A DNA stretch of 64,000 nucleotides from Streptomyces sp. BK340. GTDB lineage: Bacteria > Actinomycetota > Actinomycetes > Streptomycetales > Streptomycetaceae. The notes under the pieces were generated by a model, which saw nothing but the letters and a program-made list of their open reading frames with translations, did not search any database and was not told the origin of the DNA. A program made the position numbers and the translations under genes. The stretch lies in contig NZ_VISR01000012.1 of NCBI RefSeq assembly GCF_007827595.1, forward strand, positions 1 to 64,000. The letters run 5' to 3'. Position 1 is the first letter of the stretch. Every line of letters starts with the position of its first letter. Shown one piece after another: positions 26,028 through 34,128 of this stretch.

Positions 26028-26066
26028 GGCCGCCGGCCGCGGGCGGGAGGAACGGGGCCGGCGGCC
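26028..26066 (+). terminator. Hairpin after toxin-antitoxin operon (1)
   Basis: GGCCGCCGGCC (26028-26038) pairs perfectly with GGCCGGCGGCC (26056-26066) around a 17-nt loop, about 50 bp after the toxin stop. Confidence 0.55.
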
Positions 26067-26071
26067 GGTTC

Positions 26072-26098
26072 CGCGCAGAAGAGCCGCCGTTCTGCGCG
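26072..26098 (+). terminator. Hairpin after toxin-antitoxin operon (2)
   Basis: CGCGCAGAA (26072-26080) pairs perfectly with TTCTGCGCG (26090-26098) around a 9-nt loop. It follows the first hairpin directly, so the two may act as a tandem terminator. Confidence 0.55.
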
Positions 26099-26462
26099 AG
26101 GCCTTCGAAGAGGGCCGGAACCCAGTCCACTCCCGGACCGCAGGCCCCGGGAGCGTGCGCGGCCGACCGGTGTGTGCGCACCCTTCACACGGGGCGCACG
26201 GAAAACCGAAAGCCGCAGCGGCGGACCTGCGACCCCTGCCGAATTCTGACTTTCTTTCAAACCGGCCGATGTCGTACGTGCGCCTTGTTGCATGTGTGGA
26301 AGTTGTGCAAGGGTTGAAACGACCGTGCGGGGGGTAATCGCCGGAGTCCTTTCGGCAGTTGGGGAACCGGGCCGGTAGTGCCGCACCGGAGAATTCCCGC
26401 TCCCCGCGCGCACATCCCCGAGATGGGCGCCAACTCGCCATACGCACAAAGGAATCCACTCA

Positions 26463-28148
26463 GTGCCCACCCCCCACCCCCCTCGTCCTCCCTATCCGCC
26501 CCCAGGGGGCGATACCGGGGAGTCGGACGAGTCCCTCGCCGCGCCGCTGCGCGCCGGCTCCGACGCGGAGGCCTCCCGGTCCGCCGCCCTCCTGATGGCC
26601 CGGCACTGGCAGCCGGTCCACGACTACGCGGTCATCTGCCTGGCCGCACCCGGGCCCCTCGCCCACATGGTCTGCGCCGCGGCCTTCCACCAGGTTCTCG
26701 ACCGGCTCGCGCTCGGTGAACCCGCCGACGCGATACGGCCGCGCCTGCTCGTGGCGGTCCGGGACACCGTCGTGAACTGGGCCGCCACGGACCCGATAGC
26801 CGACGTCCTGCCGGGTCTTCTGAAACCCGCCGGTGGTCGCGGTATGCGTACCGCGAAGTCCCTGATACCGGAAAACCGTGCACTGTCCGAACATTCTTTC
26901 CAGAGCCTTCCCCGGCTCGAACAGGCGTTGCTCTGGCACACCGAGGTCGAGGCCGAACCGATAAGCGTCCCCGCGGGACTGCTCGGCATGGACTTCGACA
27001 GCGCGGCGGCCGCACTCGATCAGGCCCGCGACACATTCCGGGAAGGATGTGTCCGCGCCCATCGGGAACTGGCGCCGAGCACCGACTGCCGCCACTACAA
27101 CCGCCTTCTCGACGTACCGATCCGCCGGGGCGGCGCACTGCTGCCGGACGTCCAGCAGCATCTCTCCGCCTGCCCCTACTGCCGGCACGCCGCCGAACAA
27201 CTGGGCCAGATCGAGGCCGGACTCGGCGTGCTGCTCGCTGAGGCGGTCCTCGGCTGGGGCGCCCGCCGGTACCTGGAGTCGCGCCCCGGCCGCCGGCGGC
27301 CCGGCCCCGCGCGCACCCGGGGCACCTCCCGGCGCTCCGGTGGGCGCAGACGCGGCGGCGGCAAGCCCGGACTGCTCGGCAGGGTCGCGGTGCCCGGTGG
27401 CCGCCGGCGGGGCACGGCAGAACCCGGGACCTTCACCCGCACCCGCGGGCGCCGGGCGGCCGACGACGGCTGGTCGTCCAGGACGCTGCTCACCGGAGTC
27501 GGGGTCGCCTCGGCCGGGCTGCTCGCGACCGTCCTCGCGATCAGCGTGTGGCCGGACGGCGGCGACACCACCGACCCGGTCGCCTCGACGGGCGCCGCCC
27601 CCGGCACCGACGCCCGGTCCCCGACCGGCTCGGCCACCGCACCCGGCAAGGCGGGTCTTCCCACGGCCGGCCGGGCGACCCGGCTGCACAACGCCGCCGC
27701 CGACCTGTGCCTGGACATCAAGGGCGAGCCCGCGGCCGGCGCGAGTGCCACGCTCGCCGTCTGCTCCTCCGCGCCCACGCAGCGGTGGACGTACGAGACC
27801 GACGGGCTGCTGCGCAGCGTGGCCGGCTCCGGCCTTTGTCTGGACTCGCACGCCGACGCGGGCGTCGTCATCCTCGGCACCTGCGCCGACGTGGGCGCGC
27901 GGCGCGGTGACGACGTGCGCTACGGCCTGACCGCGCAGGGCGAGTTGCTGCCCCGCTGGGACGAGACCCTCGCCCTCGCCACGGCCGGCGAGACCGCGGG
28001 CGCCGACATCGTCGTCAAGGTCAGGGACCGCTCCGCCGGGCAGCGCTGGCTGACCGACGGGCCGTCGGCCGGACCCGGCTCGCTGTCGATAGCCGGCACC
28101 CAAGGGCCGTCCGCACAGCCCGCGGAGCTGCCCGGAACGGGTACGTAG
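26463..28148 (+). CDS. Sigma-like / ZAS anti-sigma / TM / ricin lectin fusion protein (copy 2)
   Basis: The 561-residue paralogue of the protein at 8667 has the same order: Pro-rich N terminus, sigma-like helices (about 40-205; HSFQSLPRLEQALLWHTEVE and VPAGLLGMDFDS), zinc anti-sigma motif H233-x3-C237-x2-C240, membrane helix (about 341-363, TLLTGVGVASAGLLATVLAI) and a ricin-type lectin domain (NAAADLCLDIKG, QRWTYETDG, GLCLDSH). The ZAS motif falls at the same residue numbers in both proteins, and the block GLGxxLAEAVLGWGA is nearly identical. It lacks the long Ser/Thr/Pro tail of copy 1. Translation starts at a GTG. It is terminated by a shared convergent hairpin. Role unknown; a membrane-anchored glycan sensor is inferred. 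Confidence 0.8.
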   Translation: MPTPHPPRPPYPPPGGDTGESDESLAAPLRAGSDAEASRSAALLMARHWQPVHDYAVICLAAPGPLAHMVCAAAFHQVLDRLALGEPADAIRPRLLVAVRDTVVNWAATDPIADVLPGLLKPAGGRGMRTAKSLIPENRALSEHSFQSLPRLEQALLWHTEVEAEPISVPAGLLGMDFDSAAAALDQARDTFREGCVRAHRELAPSTDCRHYNRLLDVPIRRGGALLPDVQQHLSACPYCRHAAEQLGQIEAGLGVLLAEAVLGWGARRYLESRPGRRRPGPARTRGTSRRSGGRRRGGGKPGLLGRVAVPGGRRRGTAEPGTFTRTRGRRAADDGWSSRTLLTGVGVASAGLLATVLAISVWPDGGDTTDPVASTGAAPGTDARSPTGSATAPGKAGLPTAGRATRLHNAAADLCLDIKGEPAAGASATLAVCSSAPTQRWTYETDGLLRSVAGSGLCLDSHADAGVVILGTCADVGARRGDDVRYGLTAQGELLPRWDETLALATAGETAGADIVVKVRDRSAGQRWLTDGPSAGPGSLSIAGTQGPSAQPAELPGTGT

Positions 28149-28157
28149 CGGCGATCG

Positions 28158-28191
28158 GTGTGTCCCGCCGCTGGCCTGCGGCGGGACACAC
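28158..28191. terminator. Bidirectional hairpin terminator
   Basis: A 14-bp perfect stem (28158-28171, GTGTGTCCCGCCGC, with 28178-28191) with a 6-nt loop lies between two genes that converge, so it can end transcription from both sides. Confidence 0.88.
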
Positions 28192-28196
28192 GCCTG

Positions 28197-29366
28197 TCAG
28201 CCGGCGGCCTCGACGAGGTCGTCCGCCGTGACGGTGGCCGGGGTGGCGTGTCCGGACAGGGCGAGCGTGAGGTCCAACTCCGCGAGCAGACAGCGGACGA
28301 CGTGCTCCACGCCCGCCTGCCCCTCCAGGCCGAGCCCGTACACGTACGGCCGCCCCAGCAGCACCGCCCGGGCGCCGAGGGCGAGGGCCTTGAACACGTC
28401 GTCGCCGGTGCGCACCCCGCTGTCGAACAGCACCGTCAGCCGGTCGCCGACCGCGTCCGCGATCCGGGGCAGCGCGTCGGCCGCGGCGACGGAGCCGGCC
28501 ACCTGCCGGCCCCCGTGGTTGGAGACCACCACCCCGTCCATCCCGGCGTCCGCGGCGAGCCGGGCGTCGTCCGGGTGCAGGACACCCTTGAGAACGATCG
28601 GCCCGTCCCAGTGCTCGCGCAGGAACCCCAGGTCGGGCCAGGTGTGGCCCGCGTCTCCGAACAGCCCGAGGAAGTGCAGCACCGCCGCGTTCGGGTCCAC
28701 GTGCACCGGCTTGTCGAGACCCGACCGGAAGGCCGGGTCGGTGAAGTAGTTGGCGGTGCCCACCCCGTGCAGGAACGGCAGATATGCCTGGTCCAGATCG
28801 CGCGGCCGCCACGCCAGCAGCGGGGTGTCCAGGGTGACGACCAGCACCGAGTACCCGGCCGTCCTCGCCCGGGCGAGGAAGCTCCGGGTCACCTCACGAT
28901 CCTTGCCCCAGTACAGCTGGAACCAGCGCTCGGCGTCCCCCATCGCCTCCGCCACCTGCTCCATCGGCGTACTCGACGCCGACGACAGGATGTAGGGCAC
29001 CCCCTGCGCGGCGGCGGCCCGGGCGGCCGCGGACTCGGCGTCCGGATGCATGATCGACAGCACGCCCACCGGGGCCAGGGCCAGCGGCGCGGGCAGGGAG
29101 CGGCCCAGCACCCGTACCGACAGGTCGCGCTCCTGCACGTCCCTGAGCATGCGCGGCACGATCCGGCGCCGGGCCAGGGCCGCCCGGTTGGCGAGTGCCG
29201 TGCTGCCGTCGCCCGCGCTGCCCGCCACATAGCCCACCGGGCCGGGCCCGAGCCGGTGCGCGGCCAGCTCCTCCAGCCGGGTCAGGTCCGTAGGCAGCCG
29301 GGGCACGGCCCCTGACATCCCGTTGAGATAGATCTCGTACTGGAAGTCCGCCCAGTGCTTCGCCAT
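28197..29366 (-). CDS. FMN-dependent alpha-hydroxy-acid oxidase (lactate 2-monooxygenase-like)
   Basis: The 389-residue flavoenzyme has the TIM-barrel fold of the glycolate/lactate oxidase family. The active-site base His is in VVSNHGGRQV. The FMN-phosphate region is LFDSGVRTGDDVFKALALGA, and LSSASSTPMEQV and FQLYWGKDREVT are family segments. The MAKHWADFQYEIYLNGMSG opening resembles lactate 2-monooxygenases. Substrates are 2-hydroxy acids such as lactate or mandelate. Start at 29366; the open frame continues upstream without family similarity. It follows the cyclase gene by 143 bp on the same strand and may belong to the permease-cyclase operon. Confidence 0.9.
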   Translation of the reverse strand: MAKHWADFQYEIYLNGMSGAVPRLPTDLTRLEELAAHRLGPGPVGYVAGSAGDGSTALANRAALARRRIVPRMLRDVQERDLSVRVLGRSLPAPLALAPVGVLSIMHPDAESAAARAAAAQGVPYILSSASSTPMEQVAEAMGDAERWFQLYWGKDREVTRSFLARARTAGYSVLVVTLDTPLLAWRPRDLDQAYLPFLHGVGTANYFTDPAFRSGLDKPVHVDPNAAVLHFLGLFGDAGHTWPDLGFLREHWDGPIVLKGVLHPDDARLAADAGMDGVVVSNHGGRQVAGSVAAADALPRIADAVGDRLTVLFDSGVRTGDDVFKALALGARAVLLGRPYVYGLGLEGQAGVEHVVRCLLAELDLTLALSGHATPATVTADDLVEAAG

Positions 29367-29509
29367 CCGGCCGTCCGCCTCTCGTTGCTGAGTACGCGCT
29401 GCGGCCCGACCATACTGGCGAGTAGACGCACGTCGGCAGGGGGCCTCGGGCGCGGCCGGCCGCTTGCCGGGGATTGCGGCCCGGCGGCCGGCGACGGCCC
29501 GTACGGCGC

Positions 29510-30181
29510 TCAGCCGACCCGGGCGACCGCCCGGACCGGAGCGCCGTCCGCCCCGGGCAGCCGCAGCGGGAAGAGGAACACCTCCACCGCCGCCGCGCCC
29601 ACCAGCCGCTCCAGCCCGGTGAGGTTCTCGGCGATCACCCCGCCGGCGCCGCACAGCATCCGATGGGCGGGCAGTCCGAAGTCGGCCTGTGGATCACCCG
29701 GTTGGGGCGTGGGGTCGACGCTGAGCGCGTCGACGGCCACCGTGCGTGCGCCCGCCGCCACCACGGCCCGGGCCGACTCCGGGGTCAGCCAGGGGTGGGC
29801 GAGGTACGCGTCCGTGCCCCAGTGCGCCGACCAGCCGGTGACGAGCAGCAGCAGCGCGCCCGGCGTCTCGGCGAGCGCGTCGAGCGCGGGGGCCAGCAGG
29901 GCCGGGGTGATCGGCGCCCGGACGGGCAGCCCGCGGACGTCGGCCACGACCGCGGGCCCCGCGAACCGGTCCAGCGGCAGCTCGTCCAGCCGGGGCCAGG
30001 CGTCGTCTACGTGGTACGGCGCGTCGACGTGGGTGCCGGACTGCGAACCCAGGTGCAGGGACAGGACGTTGACGCCGTCGGCCGGAGCCCGCAGGGCGGG
30101 CGAGACCGTGACCTCCGGGTCACCGGGACAGACGGGCATCCCGGTGGCCACGGGCACCGACAGGTCGAACCACCCGGTCAT
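29510..30181 (-). CDS. Cyclase family protein (kynurenine formamidase-like metal hydrolase)
   Basis: The 223-residue protein is of the Cyclase superfamily (kynurenine formamidase, isatin hydrolase). The metal-binding motif is seen in SQSGTHVDAPYHV, although the usual first His of HxGTHxDxPxH is replaced by Ser or Gln. It opens with WFDLSVPVATGMPVCPGDPEV and has a second conserved region, ADFGLPAHRMLCGAGGVIAENL. Members hydrolyse amide or lactam bonds of small ring compounds. The ATG overlaps the stop of the upstream permease gene (ATGA, 30178-30181), so import and hydrolysis of the same compound is the likely role. Confidence 0.87.
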   Translation of the reverse strand: MTGWFDLSVPVATGMPVCPGDPEVTVSPALRAPADGVNVLSLHLGSQSGTHVDAPYHVDDAWPRLDELPLDRFAGPAVVADVRGLPVRAPITPALLAPALDALAETPGALLLLVTGWSAHWGTDAYLAHPWLTPESARAVVAAGARTVAVDALSVDPTPQPGDPQADFGLPAHRMLCGAGGVIAENLTGLERLVGAAAVEVFLFPLRLPGADGAPVRAVARVG

Positions 30182-31770
30182 CGGCCGCCCTCGGCCGCGA
30201 GCACGGTCGGCACCTCGTCCGCCGGAGCACCCGGACCGGTGATCGGCGGCACCGGGGCCTCGACGGTACGGGCCAGGCGCGCACCCTCGGGCCCGTACAC
30301 CGCCCGGGGTTCGGGGAACAGCCGCAGCAGCGCCAGGAACAGCACGGCGGCGACCGCGAGCGACAGCGGCAGGCTGATGTCGACGCCGTTCGCCAGGTCG
30401 CCCAGCGGTCCGACGAACTGGCCCGGGATGTCGGTGAACAGCACGCCGATCACGGCGGCCACCCACCAGGCCGTCATGCCGCGCCAGTTCCAGCCGTGCG
30501 CGAACCAGTAGCGGCCGCCGCGCTGACGGCGGTTGAAGACCTGCAGGGCGTCCGGGTCGTACCAGCCGCGGCGGGTGTAGAAACCGAGCATCATCACGAC
30601 CATCCACGGTGTGGTGCACGTGATGATCATCGTGGCGAACGTCGAGATCGACTGCACCAGGTCAAGGCCGAACCGGCCGATGAAGATGAACGCGATGGAC
30701 AGCACCCCGACCAGCAGCGTCGCCCGGACGCGGGACAGCTTCGGGAACACCGACGAGAAGTCCAGGCCGGTGCCGTACAGCGAGGTGGTGCCCGTCGACA
30801 TGCCGCCGATCAGCGCGAGCAGGCACACCGGCAGGAAGAACCAGCTCGGCGAGATCGCCAGCAGTCCGCCCACGAAGTCGGGGGCGGCCGGGTCGACGTA
30901 CTTCGGGGCCTTCGTCGCGATGATGCTCGCGGTCGCCAGACCGAAGACGAACGGCAGCAGCGTCGCGATCTGCGAGAGGAACGCGGCACCGACCACCTTG
31001 CGGCGCGGGGTGTCCGCCGGGATGTAGCGCGACCAGTCGCCCAGGAACGCCCCGAACGACACCGGGTTGGACAGCACGATCAGGGCCGCACCTATGAACG
31101 ACGGCCAGAACAGCGACTTGGTCGCCGCGTCCGCCGAGGCCGTGAAGACACCGGCGTACGAGGCGTCGAAGTCACCGGCGAAGGCGATCGCGCCGAGCAG
31201 GAACAGCACGGTCGCCGAAGTCACGGCGATCTTGTTCACGAAGAGCATGAACCGGAAGCCGTAGACGCACACGGCGAGGACCAGCCCGGCGAACAGCGCG
31301 TAGGCGACGACGTAGGACAGCGTGCTGCGCTCCAGACCGAACAGCCGGTGCGCGCCGCCGACCAGGGCGTCGCCGGAGCTCCACACCGAGATGGAGAAGA
31401 ACGCGACGGCCGTCAGCAGCGACAGGAACGAGCCCACCACACGGCCGTGCACACCCAGGTGCGCGGAGGACGACACGGCGTTGTTGGTGCCGTTGACCGG
31501 GCCGAACACGGCCATCGGACACAGGATCAGCGCGCCTGCGACGACCCCCAGGAGGGTCGCCGCGAGTCCTTGCCAGAAGGAGAGCCCGAATAGGATCGGG
31601 AACGCGCCGAGGACGCAGGTGGAGAACGTGTTGGCACCACCGAAGGCGACCCGGAACAGGTCGAGCGGGGTCGCGGTGCGGTCCGCGTCCGGGATGCGCT
31701 CGACGCCGTAGGGCTCGACCTCGGTCAGGGACGGCGGCGCGGCGGGGGAGTCGGGGGACTGAGCGGTCAA
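30178..31770 (-). CDS. NCS1 family permease (purine/cytosine permease-like)
   Basis: The 530-residue transporter has 12 membrane segments of the LeuT-like NCS1 fold. Features are VEPYGVERIPDADRTATPLDLF before helix 1, FGGANTFSTCVLGAFPILFG, PVNGTNNAVSSSAHLGVHGR and FGAFLGDWSRYIP. NCS1 proteins take up nucleobases, hydantoins, allantoin or related ring compounds with Na+ or H+. The start is a TTG at 31770 with GGAG 7 bp upstream; the further open frame (to 31950) is Arg-rich and lacks family similarity. The next gene, a cyclase-type hydrolase, overlaps by 4 bp. Together with the hydroxy-acid oxidase they suggest a small catabolic pathway for a nitrogen heterocycle. Confidence 0.88.
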   Translation of the reverse strand: MTAQSPDSPAAPPSLTEVEPYGVERIPDADRTATPLDLFRVAFGGANTFSTCVLGAFPILFGLSFWQGLAATLLGVVAGALILCPMAVFGPVNGTNNAVSSSAHLGVHGRVVGSFLSLLTAVAFFSISVWSSGDALVGGAHRLFGLERSTLSYVVAYALFAGLVLAVCVYGFRFMLFVNKIAVTSATVLFLLGAIAFAGDFDASYAGVFTASADAATKSLFWPSFIGAALIVLSNPVSFGAFLGDWSRYIPADTPRRKVVGAAFLSQIATLLPFVFGLATASIIATKAPKYVDPAAPDFVGGLLAISPSWFFLPVCLLALIGGMSTGTTSLYGTGLDFSSVFPKLSRVRATLLVGVLSIAFIFIGRFGLDLVQSISTFATMIITCTTPWMVVMMLGFYTRRGWYDPDALQVFNRRQRGGRYWFAHGWNWRGMTAWWVAAVIGVLFTDIPGQFVGPLGDLANGVDISLPLSLAVAAVLFLALLRLFPEPRAVYGPEGARLARTVEAPVPPITGPGAPADEVPTVLAAEGGR

Positions 31771-31927
31771 GGCGGGCTCCAGCGAGTATGCGGCGGTGGA
31801 GCGCTTCGTGGCGCGGCGGTGACGGACGACCGTCGCAGCCGCAGGGGTGTGCGACGCGGGAGGGAGGACGTCCCGGAGGGGTCTGCTGACGGTAAGGCGC
31901 CGGAGAAGACCCCTGCCAGAAGACGTT

Positions 31928-32491
31928 TCATCCATCTTCGCCGTCGTCACTGGAGGAATCGGCCACCTCCTCGCTGTCCGGTCCCTGCGCCCTGACCCGC
32001 TGGACGTGCTCCAGGGACTCGCGCAACTCGGCCAGCCAGTCGTCGGTGTGACGCTGCACCAGACGCACGCACCAGGCGAGGGCGTCGCTGCGGCTGCGCG
32101 CCACGCCCCCGGCGATGAGGGTGTCCAGGACCTGCCGCTCGGGCTGCCGCAGCCGGGTCATCACCGGCGCGGCCACATGCGTGAACAGGGCGCGCTCCGC
32201 ACCGCACACCACGCCCCAGGACACCTTCCGGTGGAACAGGTGCTCGGCCTCACGGGCCACCTCGATCCGGGCGTCGCGGGTCCGCTCCCGGAACTCCTGG
32301 ATCCGCGCCCGTACGGCGGCCTCCCGCTCGGCGTCCGAGGCGCCCTCGGCGAGCCGCGGCTCGGGGACGCGCCCGATCACGGTGATCTCCTCACGGTCGG
32401 GGGTCACCTCGACCAGTTCCTCGAAGAGATCGTCGGGCAGGCGGCCGGCGAACCAGCCGCGCAGTTTCTCTCTCTGCTCTGTCGTAATCAT
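31928..32491 (-). CDS. Conserved actinobacterial protein of unknown function
   Basis: I do not recognise a named family. The 187-residue soluble protein is rich in charged helices. It begins MITTEQREKLRGWFAGRLPD, contains REAEHLFHRKVSWGVVCGAE, and has a C-terminal stretch, RSRSDALAWCVRLVQRHTDDW, that resembles the helix pair of ribbon-helix-helix proteins. It ends in a very acidic tail (SSSDDGEDG). No Shine-Dalgarno is seen ahead of the ATG. Instead, the start overlaps the repeat GTAATCAT-GTAATCAC (32484-32499) and the palindrome GTAAT-N4-ATTAC (32492-32505), so the transcript may be leaderless or autoregulated. It lies upstream of the NCS1 operon on the same strand, 157 bp away. Confidence 0.7.
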   Translation of the reverse strand: MITTEQREKLRGWFAGRLPDDLFEELVEVTPDREEITVIGRVPEPRLAEGASDAEREAAVRARIQEFRERTRDARIEVAREAEHLFHRKVSWGVVCGAERALFTHVAAPVMTRLRQPERQVLDTLIAGGVARSRSDALAWCVRLVQRHTDDWLAELRESLEHVQRVRAQGPDSEEVADSSSDDGEDG

Positions 32492-32815
32492 GTAATCACA
32501 ATTACTCCGACGGTTTCATGAACACAAGGCGTCACGAAGGGGTTCGCCGAGGGCTGAGCCGGAATGTTTCAGGCCTATTAACTAAGCGGTGGTTTTCAGC
32601 CATTCGACCGCCACCTGCGATCAAGAACCGCTCAGTCATGGGGTCGACGCGGTCGATTTCCGTAACTTCACGCCACTGTTTCAACACGCAAGGTTACTGA
32701 AAGATGTGGGTTCGATGTGTGTTTCGTCGACGGACTCGGCAGAGTGTCGCTCGCCGCTCCGGCGCCGACCGGGCTGGAGCGCGACCCGTCTGTTTCGAGC
32801 GGAAGGATGCACACA
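32492..32815. promoter_or_regulatory. Divergent intergenic region, hypothetical / SSI gene
   Basis: This 324-bp, relatively AT-rich stretch carries promoters for both flanking genes. The visible element is GTAAT-CACA-ATTAC (32492-32505) at the hypothetical gene's start. Nothing gene-like is supported on either strand. Confidence 0.4.
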
Positions 32816-33250
32816 ATGCGGAACACCGCGCGCTGGGCAGCGACTCTCGGCCTCACGGCCGCCGCCGTCTGCGGACCCCTGACCGGGGCCGCCGGCGCTG
32901 CACCGGCTGCCGGCCCGTCGTCGCTCTACGCCCCTTCGGCGCTGGTCCTCACCACCGGCCACGGCGACAACGCGGCGACGGCCACTCCGGAGCGCGCCGT
33001 CACCCTGAACTGCGCGCCGACGGCCTCCGGCACTCACCCTGCCGCGGCCTCTGCCTGCGCCGAACTGCGCGGCATCGGCGGCGACTTCTCGGCCCTGCAG
33101 GCCCGGGACGACGTCTGGTGCACCAAGCTGTACGACCCCGTGGTCGTCACCGTCCAGGGCGTCTGGCAGGGCAAGCGCGTCTCCTACGAGCGCAGCTTCG
33201 GCAACACCTGCATGAAGGATGCGCTCAACAGCAGCGTCTTCTCCTTCTAG
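32816..33250 (+). CDS. Subtilisin inhibitor-like protease inhibitor (SSI family), P1 Lys
   Basis: The 144-residue precursor has exactly the size of the classic SSI precursor. A signal peptide (about 31 residues ending GAAGAAPAAG) is followed by the inhibitor domain with four Cys (66, 81, 102, 132), matching SSI disulfides 35-50 and 71-101 in mature numbering. The reactive loop reads WCTKLYDPV: P1 is Lys104 and P1' Leu105 (SSI has Met-Val). Lys at P1 points to trypsin-like targets as well as subtilisin. The ATG at 32816 has GGAAGG 9 bp upstream; an ATG at 32807 is less well placed. SSI proteins restrain extracellular proteases during growth and differentiation. A short hairpin follows the stop codon. 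Confidence 0.94.
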   Translation: MRNTARWAATLGLTAAAVCGPLTGAAGAAPAAGPSSLYAPSALVLTTGHGDNAATATPERAVTLNCAPTASGTHPAAASACAELRGIGGDFSALQARDDVWCTKLYDPVVVTVQGVWQGKRVSYERSFGNTCMKDALNSSVFSF

Positions 33251-33271
33251 GGACCGGGATCGCGCGGTCCC
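33250..33271 (+). terminator. Hairpin after SSI gene
   Basis: GGGACCG (33250-33256) pairs with CGGTCCC (33265-33271); the stem begins with the last base of the SSI stop codon. Confidence 0.55.
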
Positions 33272-33554
33272 CGCATCGCCGGATCAGGCTCGCAACTGGG
33301 GAGTGCGGCCCCTGGAGCGGGGAACCCGCGATCTCGCACCGGGACCGACGGGCGGAGTGGGGCCGCCCGCCGGCTTCCGGGCACCAAGCCGCTCCCTGGG
33401 CACGGCCTGTGGGGGGTCGTCCCGGGGAGCGGCGAAAAACAACTGGTTTCAACAGGTGTCCACACCACGAATTGGTGACTCGTGTCGTACACGAGGTGAC
33501 GACGCCAACACCCGCCCGTGCACGGACAGTTGCCGTGCCGGGCGCGACGCGTTC
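33272..33554. other. Convergent gap
   Basis: About 280 bp lie between the SSI hairpin and the stop of the frame-disrupted methyltransferase gene. I see no further gene, repeat or convincing site. Confidence 0.4.
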
Positions 33555-34055
33555 TCAGGTGTCCGGCCACGGCGTGCGCCGTGGCCACCAGGCCGGCACC
33601 GCCCGCCGGCAGCGCTCGTACTCCGCGCCGAACCGGCGCACCAGCCCCGGCTCCTCGTCCCGGCGGACGAACGCCCAGGTGAGTGTCCAGGCCCAGGCCG
33701 GCCGCGTATACGAAGAGCGCCGGCCGGGCGAGCAGCAGACCCTGGCCGCACAGCACGGCGACGACCGCGAGGTAGATCGGATTGCGGACGTACCGGTACG
33801 GTCCGCTCACCACGAGCCGCGCGGGCGGCGCGACGGGCGCCGGGGTGCCGAGCCCTTCCAGGGTGAACCGCGTGAAGGCTTCCAGGATCACCGCGGTACC
33901 GGCCGCCAGGGGAACGAGGCCGAGCAGCCGCAGCGGCAGCCACCGGTCACCGGCCTGCCAGCCGTCGGTCAGCCACCACGGGACCAGCACGGCCGCGCTG
34001 CCGGAGACCACGACGAGGAACAGGCGCTGCCCAGCGCCGCCGACGCCTTGCGCAT
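33555..34055 (-). pseudogene. Isoprenylcysteine carboxyl methyltransferase-like membrane protein, two frame breaks
   Basis: The protein-like pieces are a start MRKASAALGSA at 34055, a middle part with membrane helices and the methyltransferase signature GPYRYVRNPIYLAVV, and an end RRDEEPGLVRRFGAEYERC...PDT with stop at 33555. The start and end lie in one frame and the middle in another, so there are two breaks: one near 34023 (apparent loss of one C) and one near 33700 (apparent gain of one base, or loss of two). The breaks compensate each other. The family methylates small thiols, lipids or phenols at the membrane; whether this locus is active depends on whether the breaks are real. GGAGGT abuts the ATG. 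Confidence 0.65.
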
Positions 34056-34073
34056 ACCTCCACACGGCAGCGC

Positions 34074-34111
34074 GGAGGGGCCGCCGTCTCCCTGCTGACG
34101 GCGGCCCCTCC
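34074..34111. terminator. Strong hairpin terminator of the MFS gene
   Basis: GGAGGGGCCGCCGTC (34074-34088) pairs perfectly with GACGGCGGCCCCTCC (34097-34111), giving 15 bp with an 8-nt loop. It lies about 18 bp beyond the stop of the leftward transporter gene. Because it is upstream of the methyltransferase-like start in the same direction, it should insulate that gene. Confidence 0.8.
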
Positions 34112-34128
34112 GGCCATGGAACACGGCC

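Larger units (their letters stand above)
25981..26462. other. Intergenic region with tandem terminators and promoter of the next gene
   Basis: The 482-bp gap has no supported gene. Its left part holds two perfect hairpins (see separate entries) ending the toxin-antitoxin operon. Its right part (about 26240-26460) is locally AT-richer and should carry the promoter of the second sigma-like/ricin gene, whose GTG at 26463 follows AAAGGAA. Confidence 0.5.
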
